Shown: one piece after another, positions 18,579 through 27,046 of the stretch | Position numbering within the stretch: position 1 is the stretch's first letter | Layout: each line of letters begins with the position of its first letter | Assembly (NCBI RefSeq): GCF_016908145.1 | Contig: NZ_JAFBDI010000007.1 | Location: 1-64,000 of the forward strand | Reading direction: 5' to 3' | DNA: 64,000 nt | Source: Marinitoga litoralis | GTDB lineage: Bacteria > Thermotogota > Thermotogae > Petrotogales > Petrotogaceae | Program-made: the position numbers and the translations under genes | Notes under the pieces: generated by a model | Seen by the model: the letters and a program-made list of their open reading frames with translations, nothing else | Database searches by the model: none | Told to the model about the DNA's origin: nothing

Positions 18579-18584
18579 ATTATA
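18579..18584 (-). promoter_or_regulatory. Possible -10 of the hslV operon
   Basis: Minus-strand TATAAT at 18584-18579, about 36 bp upstream of the hslV ATG. No convincing -35 at normal spacing. Confidence 0.35.
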
Positions 18585-18636
18585 ATTAAAGTAATTAATT
18601 GATTTGTAAAGTATTTTAACTATAATTATTGTACGA

Positions 18637-18642
18637 TATAAT
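18637..18642 (+). promoter_or_regulatory. -10 element for the exported-protein/two-component operon
   Basis: TATAAT in GTACGATATAAT, 42 bp before the ATG at 18684; only a weak -35 (TTTTAA) lies 17 bp upstream. Confidence 0.45.
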
Positions 18643-18683
18643 ATTATCATCACAAATATTATAACATAAAGGGGGTTAAAAAC

Positions 18684-19133
18684 ATGAAAAAAATATTCAT
18701 TATTTTAGTTATTATTGTTATGGGTATTACTACAATATTTTCAGCTAAGTCTGTATTTTCACTAGACATTGTTATACCTACATTAGAAGATGTAAATGGT
18801 AGATTTGATGGAATTTTATCTTTTAAAGAGGTAAGTAATATAAAATATGGATTTGATTCAGGTTTTTATTTTCCATTTATACGATATTACTTGTATGATT
18901 TAAAAGGTACTTTTGATTTCAGCACCTTAATAGATACCTTGGATAGCAAAACAAAATTTTCAATTATGGCAACATTTGGCAAAAGAGAAGCATCGATTAT
19001 TATTGAACAACCAATATCATCTGAATTAGATTTTTCAACCAAATATGGTATTAAATTTTTCTTTGAAAGTTTTGGTGGATATTTAATGATTCAAACTACA
19101 TTAAAAGAATTATATATAGGTTTTTCATACTGA
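18684..19133 (+). CDS. Exported protein of unknown function, probable outer-envelope beta protein
   Basis: 149 residues with a clear signal peptide (MKKIFIILVIIVMGITTIFSA). The mature part alternates polar and hydrophobic residues and ends in an aromatic residue (IGFSY), as outer-membrane beta-barrel proteins do. It may belong to the toga sheath; no family is recognised. AAGGGGG precedes the ATG. It lies just upstream of a response regulator/kinase pair, 10 bp away, and may be linked to their signal. Confidence 0.6.
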   Translation: MKKIFIILVIIVMGITTIFSAKSVFSLDIVIPTLEDVNGRFDGILSFKEVSNIKYGFDSGFYFPFIRYYLYDLKGTFDFSTLIDTLDSKTKFSIMATFGKREASIIIEQPISSELDFSTKYGIKFFFESFGGYLMIQTTLKELYIGFSY

Positions 19134-19143
19134 AGGTGATTAG

Positions 19144-19806
19144 ATGTTTAAAATACTAGTTGTAGAAGATGATAAAAGTATATCAAGATTATTAGAATTA
19201 GAATTAAAGCATGAAGGATATAATGTTGAGGTTGCTAATAATGGTAAGGAAGGAATTGAAAAATATGAAAAGTTTAAACCTGATATTATACTATTAGATT
19301 TAATGCTTCCAGAAATTGATGGTATGGAAGTAGCTGAGTCTATACGAAATTTTGATCATAATGTTGGAATAATAATGCTTACAGCTAAAGGAGATTTGGG
19401 ATCTAGAGTAGAAGGATTAAAAACTGGAGCTGATGATTATATTGTAAAGCCATTTGAAATTGAAGAATTATTAGCAAGAATCGATGCTTTACTTAGAAGG
19501 TTAGGAAAGCATGAATTATTAACAGCATCAAATATTGAAATTGATTCAGAAAAAATGGAAGTTAGGGTGAATGGTAAGGAAATAAATTTAACCTTAACTG
19601 AATTTAATCTATTAAAGTATTTGGTATTAAATAAAAATTCAGTTATATCAAAAGAAAAATTGTTAGAAGAAATATGGGGATATGATGATCCAGAAAATAT
19701 AAATTTAGTAGAGGTATATATCAACTATTTAAGAAAAAAATTAGGTAATGAAGGTAAAAAAATAAAAACTGTGAGAGGTGTTGGATACGTTTTTAAAGAA
19801 GACTAA
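19144..19806 (+). CDS. OmpR/PhoB-family response regulator
   Basis: 220 residues. Receiver domain: acidic Glu8-Asp9-Asp10, phosphoacceptor Asp52 in ILLDLMLPEIDG, Thr80 and Lys102 (YIVKPFE). A winged-helix DNA-binding domain follows (about 125-218: LTLTEFNLLKYLV...VEVYINYLRKKLG...TVRGVGYVF). GAAGGTGAT precedes the ATG. Its partner is the overlapping histidine kinase. Target genes unknown. Confidence 0.95.
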   Translation: MFKILVVEDDKSISRLLELELKHEGYNVEVANNGKEGIEKYEKFKPDIILLDLMLPEIDGMEVAESIRNFDHNVGIIMLTAKGDLGSRVEGLKTGADDYIVKPFEIEELLARIDALLRRLGKHELLTASNIEIDSEKMEVRVNGKEINLTLTEFNLLKYLVLNKNSVISKEKLLEEIWGYDDPENINLVEVYINYLRKKLGNEGKKIKTVRGVGYVFKED

Positions 19807-21106
19807 AAAAAGTGTAGTTTGGAATTTGACATTAATTTATACTATAGTAATTGCAATAATCTTACTGACGATAATACTTTCTATGAGATATTTTGTAGAA
19901 ATTATGTCGGTAAGATCATATGCTTTGATTTTAAGACAGCAAATAGAAAAAATGTCTCAGCCTGTCGATAGAATGAATATGATGATGAGAGGACCTAATA
20001 TTTTAAGAGATACTGAAAAATTGAAAAATAGTATATTATCAAATAAGGTTGTTATTTTAGATGGAATAGTTTTAAATGATCCATATGGTATTATAAATGA
20101 TGAAATATATAATATTGAACAACCATATGCTGTGTATAAAAAGGATGGTTTATATTATATATTTATTAAAACAAAAATGTTTGATGATTTAGATTTAATA
20201 ATTGGCGGTCCATCTTTAGAATATACAGCATTATTAAATACATTTAATATATTAGCATTGAGATTAGGGTTATTAAGTATTATAATTTCATTGTTGGTAT
20301 CTTATTATTTTGCGAAAAAATCTTTAAAACCGTTATTAGAAATTTCAGAAGAAATATCAGAAATAAATGTTGAAAGTTTAGATAAGAGAATACCAAAACA
20401 GAAATTTTCTGAATTTGATAATTTAACGCAAAATATAAACTCAATGTTAGAAAAAATAAATAAAGGATATGAATTGCAAAAACAATTTGTATCTGATGTT
20501 TCTCATGAATTGAGAACTCCTTTAACTTCAATTATAGGTTATATAAAATTAGTTGAAAGATGGGGAAAGGAAGATGAAAAAATCTTTCATGAAGCTTTGG
20601 AGAATATAAAGGAATCATCGAATTATTTAAAAGAAATGATAGAAAACTTATTGTTATTAACAAAAGTTGATGAAGAAATAAAATTTGAAAAGGTTAACTT
20701 AAAAGAGGTTGTAGAAAAAGTTATCAATATATATAAAAATGATGATATAACTATAAATGCTAACTTGAAAGATGTTTATGTGGAATCAAATAAAGAATAT
20801 TTATCTATTATGTTAAAGGTCATTATTGAAAATGCTATTAAATTTACAAAATTAAATGGTGAAAAAGATATATATATTAATATAAATGATAAAGAGATAG
20901 AGATAACAGATAATGGTCCAGGAATACCTAATGAAGAAATTCCAAAAATATTTGAAAGATTTTATAAATCAAATAAGTCGCGTTCTGACAAAGGGTTCGG
21001 ATTAGGGCTTTCTATTGCTAAAAGAATCAGTGAAAAAATTTACACCAAAATAGAAGTTATTAGCGATGAGGGAAAAGGAAGTACATTTAAGATTAAATTT
21101 TCTTGA
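19778..21106 (+). CDS. Sensor histidine kinase
   Basis: Two membrane helices (about 15-38 and 155-178) flank a ~115-residue extracytoplasmic sensor. A HAMP segment, dimerisation domain with phosphoacceptor His243 (SDVSHELRTPLTS) and catalytic domain (N box IIENAIKFT, G1 DNGPGIP, F box FERFYK, G2 GFGLGLS) follow. The likely GTG start at 19778 overlaps the response regulator by 29 bp; a TTG directly after is equally possible. Signal unknown. Confidence 0.9.
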   Translation: MLDTFLKKTKKSVVWNLTLIYTIVIAIILLTIILSMRYFVEIMSVRSYALILRQQIEKMSQPVDRMNMMMRGPNILRDTEKLKNSILSNKVVILDGIVLNDPYGIINDEIYNIEQPYAVYKKDGLYYIFIKTKMFDDLDLIIGGPSLEYTALLNTFNILALRLGLLSIIISLLVSYYFAKKSLKPLLEISEEISEINVESLDKRIPKQKFSEFDNLTQNINSMLEKINKGYELQKQFVSDVSHELRTPLTSIIGYIKLVERWGKEDEKIFHEALENIKESSNYLKEMIENLLLLTKVDEEIKFEKVNLKEVVEKVINIYKNDDITINANLKDVYVESNKEYLSIMLKVIIENAIKFTKLNGEKDIYININDKEIEITDNGPGIPNEEIPKIFERFYKSNKSRSDKGFGLGLSIAKRISEKIYTKIEVISDEGKGSTFKIKFS

Positions 21107-21111
21107 AAATT

Positions 21112-21140
21112 TTGTTTTTTTAAAAATTTTGGTGTATAAT
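21112..21140 (+). promoter_or_regulatory. Promoter of the yicC-remA-gmk-rpoZ operon
   Basis: -35 TTGTTT (21112-21117), 17-bp spacer, -10 TATAAT (21135-21140). AAGAGGTG and the yicC ATG follow. Confidence 0.65.
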
Positions 21141-21163
21141 GTTATAAAAAAAGAGGTGAAATT

Positions 21164-22039
21164 ATGAGAAGTATGACTGGTTATGGGAGAATAGAGGAAA
21201 ATATAGGAAATTATAGTTATACTGTTGAAATAAAATCATTAAATGGGAAACATTTAAATATAAAAACAAATTTACCATGGATATATTCATCCTTGGAATT
21301 AAAGGTAAATGATATTTTAAAAAAATATTTTAAAAGAGGCTCTTTAAATGTTTATATAGATATTAGATTAATTCAACCTAAGGATATAATTAAAATTGAT
21401 AAAGCATTAGCTAAATCATATTACGATGCATTAAATGAACTTGCAAAATATCTTCACTTAAGTGACTTACCTGATTTAGAATTATTAGTTAAATTTAAAG
21501 AGATTATGAGATATTCCATAGATGAAAAGGATTTAGAAGCAATTTGGGATGGATTAGAAATAGTAGTTAAAAAAGCTATAGAAAAAGTTATAGAAACACA
21601 AAAATCCGAAGGTGAAAAAATAAACAAGGTTATAATGGAATATGTCGATAATATAGAAAATATAACAAATGATATAGAAAAATACGCAGGGGATATGAAA
21701 AAGTATTATAGTGATAAACTAAAAGAATCTTTAAAAGATTTAGATTTAGAAATAGAATATAATAAAGAAAGATTGGAATATGAAATCGCTTTAATTCTTG
21801 AAAGAGGAGATATAACAGAAGAAATAGATAGATTAAAAATGCATATAAAGAAATTTAGAGATGTAGCATTATCTAACGTTGAAGCAATGGGGCAAAACTT
21901 AGACTTTTTAGCTCAAGAAATGCATAGGGAATTTAATACAATAGCTTCAAAATCTAAATTAAAAGAAATTACAGCATTATCTATAGATGGAAGATTATTC
22001 GTTAACAAGATAAAAGAACAAGTTCAAAATATTCATTAG
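21164..22039 (+). CDS. YicC-family endoribonuclease
   Basis: 291 residues with the family N-terminus MRSMTGYGR and the conserved C-terminal block LKMHIKKFRDVALSNVEAMGQNLDFLAQEMHREFNTIASKS. Members are manganese-dependent endoribonucleases affecting RNA turnover. First gene of a long operon; the order yicC-remA-gmk-rpoZ is common in Firmicutes and Thermotogota. Confidence 0.93.
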   Translation: MRSMTGYGRIEENIGNYSYTVEIKSLNGKHLNIKTNLPWIYSSLELKVNDILKKYFKRGSLNVYIDIRLIQPKDIIKIDKALAKSYYDALNELAKYLHLSDLPDLELLVKFKEIMRYSIDEKDLEAIWDGLEIVVKKAIEKVIETQKSEGEKINKVIMEYVDNIENITNDIEKYAGDMKKYYSDKLKESLKDLDLEIEYNKERLEYEIALILERGDITEEIDRLKMHIKKFRDVALSNVEAMGQNLDFLAQEMHREFNTIASKSKLKEITALSIDGRLFVNKIKEQVQNIH

Positions 22040-22099
22040 TAAATTTCATTAAAAATATTCAATATTAGTATATTAATTATTATATCGGAGGTGTAAACT

Positions 22100-22393
22100 G
22101 TGTACGGTTTAATTAATATCGGTTTTGGTAATGTAGTTATAGGTGATAGGGTAATAGCTATAGTTAATCCTGAATCATCACCATTAAAAAGATTAAAGGA
22201 TATAGCAAAAGAAGAAGGTAAATTAATTGATGCAACATATGGTAGAAAAACAAGAGCTATCGTTATAACAGATAGTAATCATATTATTTTAAGTGCTATT
22301 CAACCTGAAACTATAAGTGGAAGATTTATGCAAAACTTCTACGACGTTGAAGCAGCTTTAGAAAAAATTAGGAAAGAGGTTTATAATAGATGA
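22100..22393 (+). CDS. RemA/DUF370-family DNA-binding protein
   Basis: A 97-residue small protein with the family pattern INIGFGNVV...[16 protein letters not shown]...[19 protein letters not shown]. In Bacillus RemA activates biofilm matrix genes; here its targets are unknown. GTG start with GGAGGTG 6 bp upstream. It overlaps gmk by 4 bp (ATGA). Confidence 0.9.
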   Translation: MYGLINIGFGNVVIGDRVIAIVNPESSPLKRLKDIAKEEGKLIDATYGRKTRAIVITDSNHIILSAIQPETISGRFMQNFYDVEAALEKIRKEVYNR

Positions 22394-23013
22394 CAAAAGG
22401 GATACTATATGTAGTTAGTGGTCCTAGTGGAGTAGGAAAGTCATCGATTATAAAAAATGCAATGTCCAAATTACAAGGATTTGCATTTTCTGTTTCCTAC
22501 ACAACAAGGCCTCCTCGACCAGGTGAAGTGGATGGAAAAGATTATTTTTTCATAAGTGAAGAAGAATTTAATAAAATGATTGAAAATGATGAATTTTTAG
22601 AGTATGCCGAGGTTCATGGCCAATTAAAAGGTACATCTAAAAAACATATAGAAGATTTATTAAATAAAGGATATAATGTTGTTTTGGATATTGATGTTCA
22701 AGGAGCATTAAATGTAATAAGGAAAATGCCTAAAGATACCGTACTTACTTTCATCGCTCCTCCTTCATATTCGGAGTTGAAAAAAAGACTTATCAATAGA
22801 GGAACTGAGAGAGAGGAAGATTTAAAGGTAAGATTAGAAGATGCGAAATGGGAATTATCTCAAATAAATCAATTTCACTATTTAATAGTGAATGAAGATT
22901 TAAATGAGGCAATAAATCAACTTATATCTATATTTATAGCCGAACAAATAAAAACAAGTAGAGTTATTGAACATTTAGGAAAATATTCATTTTTCAAAGT
23001 GGAGGAGGAATAA
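22390..23013 (+). CDS. gmk: Guanylate kinase
   Basis: Phosphorylates GMP to GDP. P-loop GPSGVGKSS (11-19), GMP-binding [19 protein letters not shown] (36-54) and Y-A-E-V-H. Normal length (207 aa). It sits between remA (4-bp overlap) and rpoZ (1 bp apart). Confidence 0.97.
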   Translation: MTKGILYVVSGPSGVGKSSIIKNAMSKLQGFAFSVSYTTRPPRPGEVDGKDYFFISEEEFNKMIENDEFLEYAEVHGQLKGTSKKHIEDLLNKGYNVVLDIDVQGALNVIRKMPKDTVLTFIAPPSYSELKKRLINRGTEREEDLKVRLEDAKWELSQINQFHYLIVNEDLNEAINQLISIFIAEQIKTSRVIEHLGKYSFFKVEEE

Positions 23014-23014
23014 T

Positions 23015-23257
23015 ATGTCAATGGATTTTAATTACGATGAAATTATAAAAAAAGTAGGTTTTAAATATGCAGTTCCAGTTATGGTGGCTAAAAGGGTACA
23101 AGTTTTAAAAGAAGATGGATTTGATACAACTTCAAAACCATTGGTTAAAACTTCAGATAATAATTTGGTTACCATAGCATTTAAAGAAATAGAAAAAGGT
23201 TATGTAAGATTAAAGAATAAAGATAAGTTAGAGGAAATAAAACCTGAGGTGAAATAG
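23015..23257 (+). CDS. rpoZ: RNA polymerase omega subunit
   Basis: 80 residues, matching the RpoZ fold segments (VMVAKRVQVL near 22-31; TIAFKEIEKGYVRL near 54-67). GGAGGAAT precedes the ATG. Position after gmk is the usual one. Its TAG overlaps the next gene's GTG by one base. Confidence 0.9.
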   Translation: MSMDFNYDEIIKKVGFKYAVPVMVAKRVQVLKEDGFDTTSKPLVKTSDNNLVTIAFKEIEKGYVRLKNKDKLEEIKPEVK

Positions 23258-23799
23258 TGAAAAAAGGACTTTTGTTTTTTTTCATTGTAATTTCATTGAT
23301 ATCTTTTTCCATAAATTTTGATATAGGTATGTCTATATTAACAGGAGAAAATAACTGGAATATGGGTTTAAGATTGGGACTTGAAGAAAGTAATTTTGAA
23401 TTTTCCAGTGATATAACATATGTTAGTACTCCTGATTTTTCTTTTATAACAGTAATAGATGTTAGTACATCTATATTAAAAATAAATGATTATAGTAATA
23501 TAGATTTTGGAATATCTTGGTTTAATGATAGAATAACAAAAGAAGCTACAGTAAATAGAAGTATATTTTTAATGTATTCAGGGTTGAAATTAACATTAGA
23601 AAATATTTCCTTAAAAGCTGGGTTTGGATATCCATTATCTCAAGAAACATATTCAACAAATTTAACAGATTATATGTTTTTTAAAATAAGTTATATAGTT
23701 CCTCCGCCAGAGGATTTTATAGATGATTTAAAATTAGAATTTAGATTTATCAATGGCAGAAAAGATTTTTCAATATATTTTTCGGAGCCTATTAGATGA
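23257..23799 (+). CDS. Exported protein of unknown function, probable envelope beta protein
   Basis: 180 residues with a signal peptide (MKKGLLFFFIVISLISFS). The mature part has alternating beta-strand patterns (FDIGMSI, WNMGLRLGL, FEFSSDITY, LKLEFRFI). No known family recognised. The GTG start overlaps rpoZ by 1 bp and its end overlaps the prepilin-like gene by 4 bp, so it is translated with them. Confidence 0.6.
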   Translation: MKKGLLFFFIVISLISFSINFDIGMSILTGENNWNMGLRLGLEESNFEFSSDITYVSTPDFSFITVIDVSTSILKINDYSNIDFGISWFNDRITKEATVNRSIFLMYSGLKLTLENISLKAGFGYPLSQETYSTNLTDYMFFKISYIVPPPEDFIDDLKLEFRFINGRKDFSIYFSEPIR

Positions 23800-24248
23800 A
23801 AAAAATTTTTAATAAAAAAGGTTTTTTAATGTTAGAAACCGCTTTTTCGATTATATTAATATCTATAATATCAATAATTGTCCTTGCATTTTTTGCAAGG
23901 ACAATTATTATGTTTGATGAAATATTGAATAGAGAATTTACAAGAATTAATGTAGAGAATTCTATGATAAATCTTTTTCGATTTTTTAGAGATGATATAA
24001 AAGTTGAAACAGTAATATATAAGGATATTGGATATAAAAAGTATTTTGAATTTTATAGAAGAAACAATGAAAAAATACAACTTGAAAAAAGTTCAAATTA
24101 TTTAAAAATGATATTTATAGACGCATATAATAGAAAAACAATAGAATATTTATATACAGGTAAAATAATTGATATAAATAAAAGAGATAATATGTTAGAA
24201 TTTCAATTTGAAGATTATTTTTTAAATATTTATTCCAAGGAGTGGTAA
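23796..24248 (+). CDS. Type IV prepilin-like protein (minor pseudopilin type)
   Basis: The N-terminus NKKGFLMLETAFSIILISII is a prepilin signal: short basic leader, cleavage between Gly and Phe, Glu at +5, then a hydrophobic helix. The 150-residue length and lack of pilin cysteines suit a minor pseudopilin of the PilW/ComG kind. Together with comF three genes on, it hints at DNA uptake. A 16-bp perfect inverted repeat lies within the coding region (23873-23909). Confidence 0.7.
   Translation: MKKIFNKKGFLMLETAFSIILISIISIIVLAFFARTIIMFDEILNREFTRINVENSMINLFRFFRDDIKVETVIYKDIGYKKYFEFYRRNNEKIQLEKSSNYLKMIFIDAYNRKTIEYLYTGKIIDINKRDNMLEFQFEDYFLNIYSKEW
23873..23909 (+). repeat. Perfect 16-bp inverted repeat inside the prepilin-like gene
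   Basis: Arms 23873-23888 and 23894-23909 are exact reverse complements around a T5 loop. The stem has CCTTGCA/TGCAAGG at its tip. It encodes part of the membrane helix (IIVLAFFARTIIM). Confidence 0.85.
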
Positions 24249-24249
24249 A

Positions 24250-25524
24250 ATGGCTAATCCAATTATTGAAGCATATAAAATATTGCAAGAAAGAATAAGA
24301 CAAGAAAATATGAAATTATATTTAGAATTATTAGACTCAAAAGTATCTACTGTAAAAGCAAAGTCTATTCAAGAACTGCAAAAACAAAAGGTAGAAATTA
24401 CTCATATGCATGAGATGTTAAAAGATAATAGTCCAAATGTTAGATTATCAGCATTAAAATATTTAGAAAAAATGGGAAGGTTAGATTGTGATATTTTAAA
24501 AGAGTTATTTAATGATATATCTCCTGTTGTTAGAAAAGAAACGATAAGATTATATCTTTCATTAGGATGTGAAGATATTGAAGCAATATATCCTTTGACA
24601 AAGGATCCTGACTTTAAAGTGAGATTTCAATTAGTAAATTCTTTTATAGAATTTTATCCTGAAGACTTAGATAAAATAAGGGATAAGTTTAAAGACGACC
24701 CTAATCCACAAATAAAAATATTATTAAATGTTTCTGAAAATATTAGTGAAATAATATTATCAGAGGATGTTCCTATTTCTTTAAAAAAGTTAATTTTAAA
24801 AAGATATTTTGAATCAAATGATTCTGTGACTGTTTTTAATACATTTAGTACAATATATAATGAATCAAATAAAGATATAAAATTATTATTAATTAAATTT
24901 ATCTCAGGCCTTCCATGTGAGATATCAAAAACATTTTTTACAAATAAAATTGATGAAGAAGCGGATATTGAAATATTATTTGAGTTAGTAAATAAGGGTA
25001 AGAAAATATGTGGAAATGATATAATTCAAGATTGGGTTATTGATAAGTTTATTGATTCAGAAAATCCAAAAATTAAAAATTTTGGATTTAAATTAGCTAT
25101 GGAAAAAGATGATATGAATTATGTTGATTATGCTAGAAGCTTATTAGATGTAGTTGAAGATGATATGTTAAGTGGTGCTGTATCATATTTGTTGCATTTT
25201 TTAGATTATACATTATTAGAAAAAGTGCCAGATTTTTTAAATTCATTATCTTCAAAAAGAAAGAATTTTGCTTTACAAATAATAAAAAAATTAAAAGCAG
25301 ATCAGTTTTTACTAGAAGTTTCTCAAATTGCAGAGAATAAATTATATCCGTTAAACTTGAGAAAAAATGCATTGAGTATATTAAAAATATTAAAAGCAAA
25401 TAATTATTGGGAGACACCATATAAAATATTAAAAGATGAAAATGAGAATGGAGCTTTAAAACTAACAGCATTAACAGTATTATTAAAATTAAATCCTGAG
25501 GTAGTTCCTAGTGTTCTTGAATGA
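24250..25524 (+). CDS. HEAT-repeat protein
   Basis: 424 residues, no signal peptide, built of ~35-residue helical pairs with HEAT spacing (SPNVRLSALKYLEKMG at about 60-75; SPVVRKETIRLYLSLG at about 90-105; DPDFKVRFQLVNSFIEF). Such repeats bind other proteins; no catalytic motif is present. AAGGAGTGG precedes the ATG. It overlaps comF by 14 bp. Role unknown. Confidence 0.75.
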   Translation: MANPIIEAYKILQERIRQENMKLYLELLDSKVSTVKAKSIQELQKQKVEITHMHEMLKDNSPNVRLSALKYLEKMGRLDCDILKELFNDISPVVRKETIRLYLSLGCEDIEAIYPLTKDPDFKVRFQLVNSFIEFYPEDLDKIRDKFKDDPNPQIKILLNVSENISEIILSEDVPISLKKLILKRYFESNDSVTVFNTFSTIYNESNKDIKLLLIKFISGLPCEISKTFFTNKIDEEADIEILFELVNKGKKICGNDIIQDWVIDKFIDSENPKIKNFGFKLAMEKDDMNYVDYARSLLDVVEDDMLSGAVSYLLHFLDYTLLEKVPDFLNSLSSKRKNFALQIIKKLKADQFLLEVSQIAENKLYPLNLRKNALSILKILKANNYWETPYKILKDENENGALKLTALTVLLKLNPEVVPSVLE

Positions 25525-26128
25525 GATTTTTCCCAATAAATGTAAAATATGTGGTCAAAATATTTTATTAAATAAATTATTATGCGAGTCTTGCGAAGAC
25601 TCGCTTTTTATGCCATCAAATAGTATAAAAAGAAATATTAATATTTACTTTTCTAGCGTATACGAAGATCCAATGTCAAATTTAATTAAAGAGTTTAAAT
25701 TTAAAAGCAATATTAATTTTGCGAAAATTTTCGCAAAATTAATATATAATACATATAAATATTATAATATTGAATTTGAAAATGCTCCAGAAATATTATA
25801 TATCCCATCAACAATTGATCATTTAAAAAATAGAGGATATAATCCAGTGAAATTAATAGCTAAAGAATTACATAAGATAACAGGTTTTGAAATAAGCAAT
25901 GATTTGAAAATTAATAAAAAATATTCTAAATCTCAAATAGATGCAAAAAATTATTTTGAAAGAAAAACTCAAATAAAAGGTAAATTTAAGTTTGTTGGCT
26001 CAAATAAGAAAAATTATATATTAATTGATGATGTTTATACAACAGGAGCGACAGTTGAAGAAGCGATAAATGAAATAAGAGGAAACGTAATTCCTATAAT
26101 TCTTTGCAAAAATGTTAAAAATAGATAA
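25511..26128 (+). CDS. comF: ComF-family phosphoribosyltransferase-like protein
   Basis: 205 residues. An N-terminal zinc ribbon (CKICGQ...CESCED) precedes a PRTase fold with the PRPP loop YILIDDVYTTGAT (about 174-186). ComF proteins act in competence. GTG start at 25511 with GAGGT upstream; TTG at 25517 is an alternative. The gene contains two long perfect inverted repeats (25584-25604 and 25710-25745). It is the last gene of the operon from yicC. Confidence 0.85.
   Translation: MFLNEIFPNKCKICGQNILLNKLLCESCEDSLFMPSNSIKRNINIYFSSVYEDPMSNLIKEFKFKSNINFAKIFAKLIYNTYKYYNIEFENAPEILYIPSTIDHLKNRGYNPVKLIAKELHKITGFEISNDLKINKKYSKSQIDAKNYFERKTQIKGKFKFVGSNKKNYILIDDVYTTGATVEEAINEIRGNVIPIILCKNVKNR
25584..25610 (+). 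terminator. Terminator-like hairpin inside comF
   Basis: GCGAGTCTT (25584-25592) pairs with AAGACTCGC (25596-25604), then TTTTTA. It has the form of an intrinsic terminator about 75 nt into the gene and spans the zinc-ribbon cysteine codons. Function is inference. Confidence 0.55.
25710..25745. repeat. Perfect 36-bp palindrome inside comF
   Basis: Positions 25710-25727 and 25728-25745 are exact reverse complements with no spacer; the centre reads GCGAAAATTTTCGC. It encodes INFAKIFAKLIY. Confidence 0.85.
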
Positions 26129-26204
26129 TCTTTATTAATCTTAAATTTCAGTTATTATGTAATAATAATTACTATTATGCATATAATACTCCGTTATTCT
26201 TTTG

Positions 26205-26232
26205 TTTGCTAAAAAAAAATATGTGATACAAT
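26205..26232 (+). promoter_or_regulatory. Promoter of the DUF4912/GH57 genes
   Basis: TGATACAAT (26224-26232) is an extended -10; a -35-like TTTGCT (26205-26210) lies 16 bp upstream. GGGGGT and the ATG at 26267 follow. Confidence 0.55.
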
Positions 26233-26266
26233 TTATTTGGCAAACAAATATAATGGGGGTCTAACA

Positions 26267-27046
26267 ATGATAATTGATAAAAAGCTTTCCAATTTATTAG
26301 ATAGTGAAGAGCCTAGTATTCAGGAATTAAGGAATATTGCAAAAAATATGGGAATAAAATTAAAAAGATCAATGAGAAAAAAGGATATAATAAGGGTTAT
26401 AAAAAACAAATTGATTCAATTAAAAGAGGAAGGTCTTATAACAGAAACTTCATATACGTATTCATTAAATAAAATTTCGATAGGAAATATAAATCTCATT
26501 GATGATAAACCATTAAATAAAAATATGCTTATTATAACAAGTGTAAATGCTCATTGGATATATGCTCAATGGTTTTTTTCAAAAGAATTAAGAATGAAAA
26601 TAAGTAATATGCCAGAAAATATTAAACTTGTCATGAGATTTTATGAAATAAAAGAAAACACCTTTGAAGATATTAATAGAATATATGAATCAAATAATGA
26701 TTTAAGAAATTATAAAAGTTATTATTTTTTTGTTCCAGAACCAAATGTTGAATATATTGCAGAAATAGGATATTTGGATTATGATAAAAATTTTATTCCG
26801 TTAATTAAAAGTAATAAAATTAAAATGCCATCTGAAAAAATAAATATATCAGAAAACTTAGTAATATATAATTTAAAATCAAATAAAAAGAAGAAAATTA
26901 GAAAAAAAGTTGATGTAAATATTGTAGAAAAGATTCCTAGTTTAGCAGCTGGAAATATGGCATTACATCAATTAGGAGATAAACCTCCTATTTCTGGTGG
27001 AGGCTCGTTTGTTTGGAATTTGTATTCTAGGGGGACAAAGAAATGA
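26267..27046 (+). CDS. DUF4912 protein with N-terminal SAP/Rho-N-like motif
   Basis: The N-terminal ~45 residues (SIQELRNIAKNMGIKLKRSM...IIRVIKNKL) form a SAP/Rho-N-like helix pair. The middle part (ITSVNAHWIYAQWFF) is the start of DUF4912, an immunoglobulin-like domain often next to GH57 genes. The ATG at 26267 has GGGGGT at good spacing, so I prefer it to one 30 bp upstream (259 aa). The end overlaps the GH57 gene by 4 bp. Probably helps glycan metabolism; mechanism unknown. Confidence 0.75.
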   Translation: MIIDKKLSNLLDSEEPSIQELRNIAKNMGIKLKRSMRKKDIIRVIKNKLIQLKEEGLITETSYTYSLNKISIGNINLIDDKPLNKNMLIITSVNAHWIYAQWFFSKELRMKISNMPENIKLVMRFYEIKENTFEDINRIYESNNDLRNYKSYYFFVPEPNVEYIAEIGYLDYDKNFIPLIKSNKIKMPSEKINISENLVIYNLKSNKKKKIRKKVDVNIVEKIPSLAAGNMALHQLGDKPPISGGGSFVWNLYSRGTKK

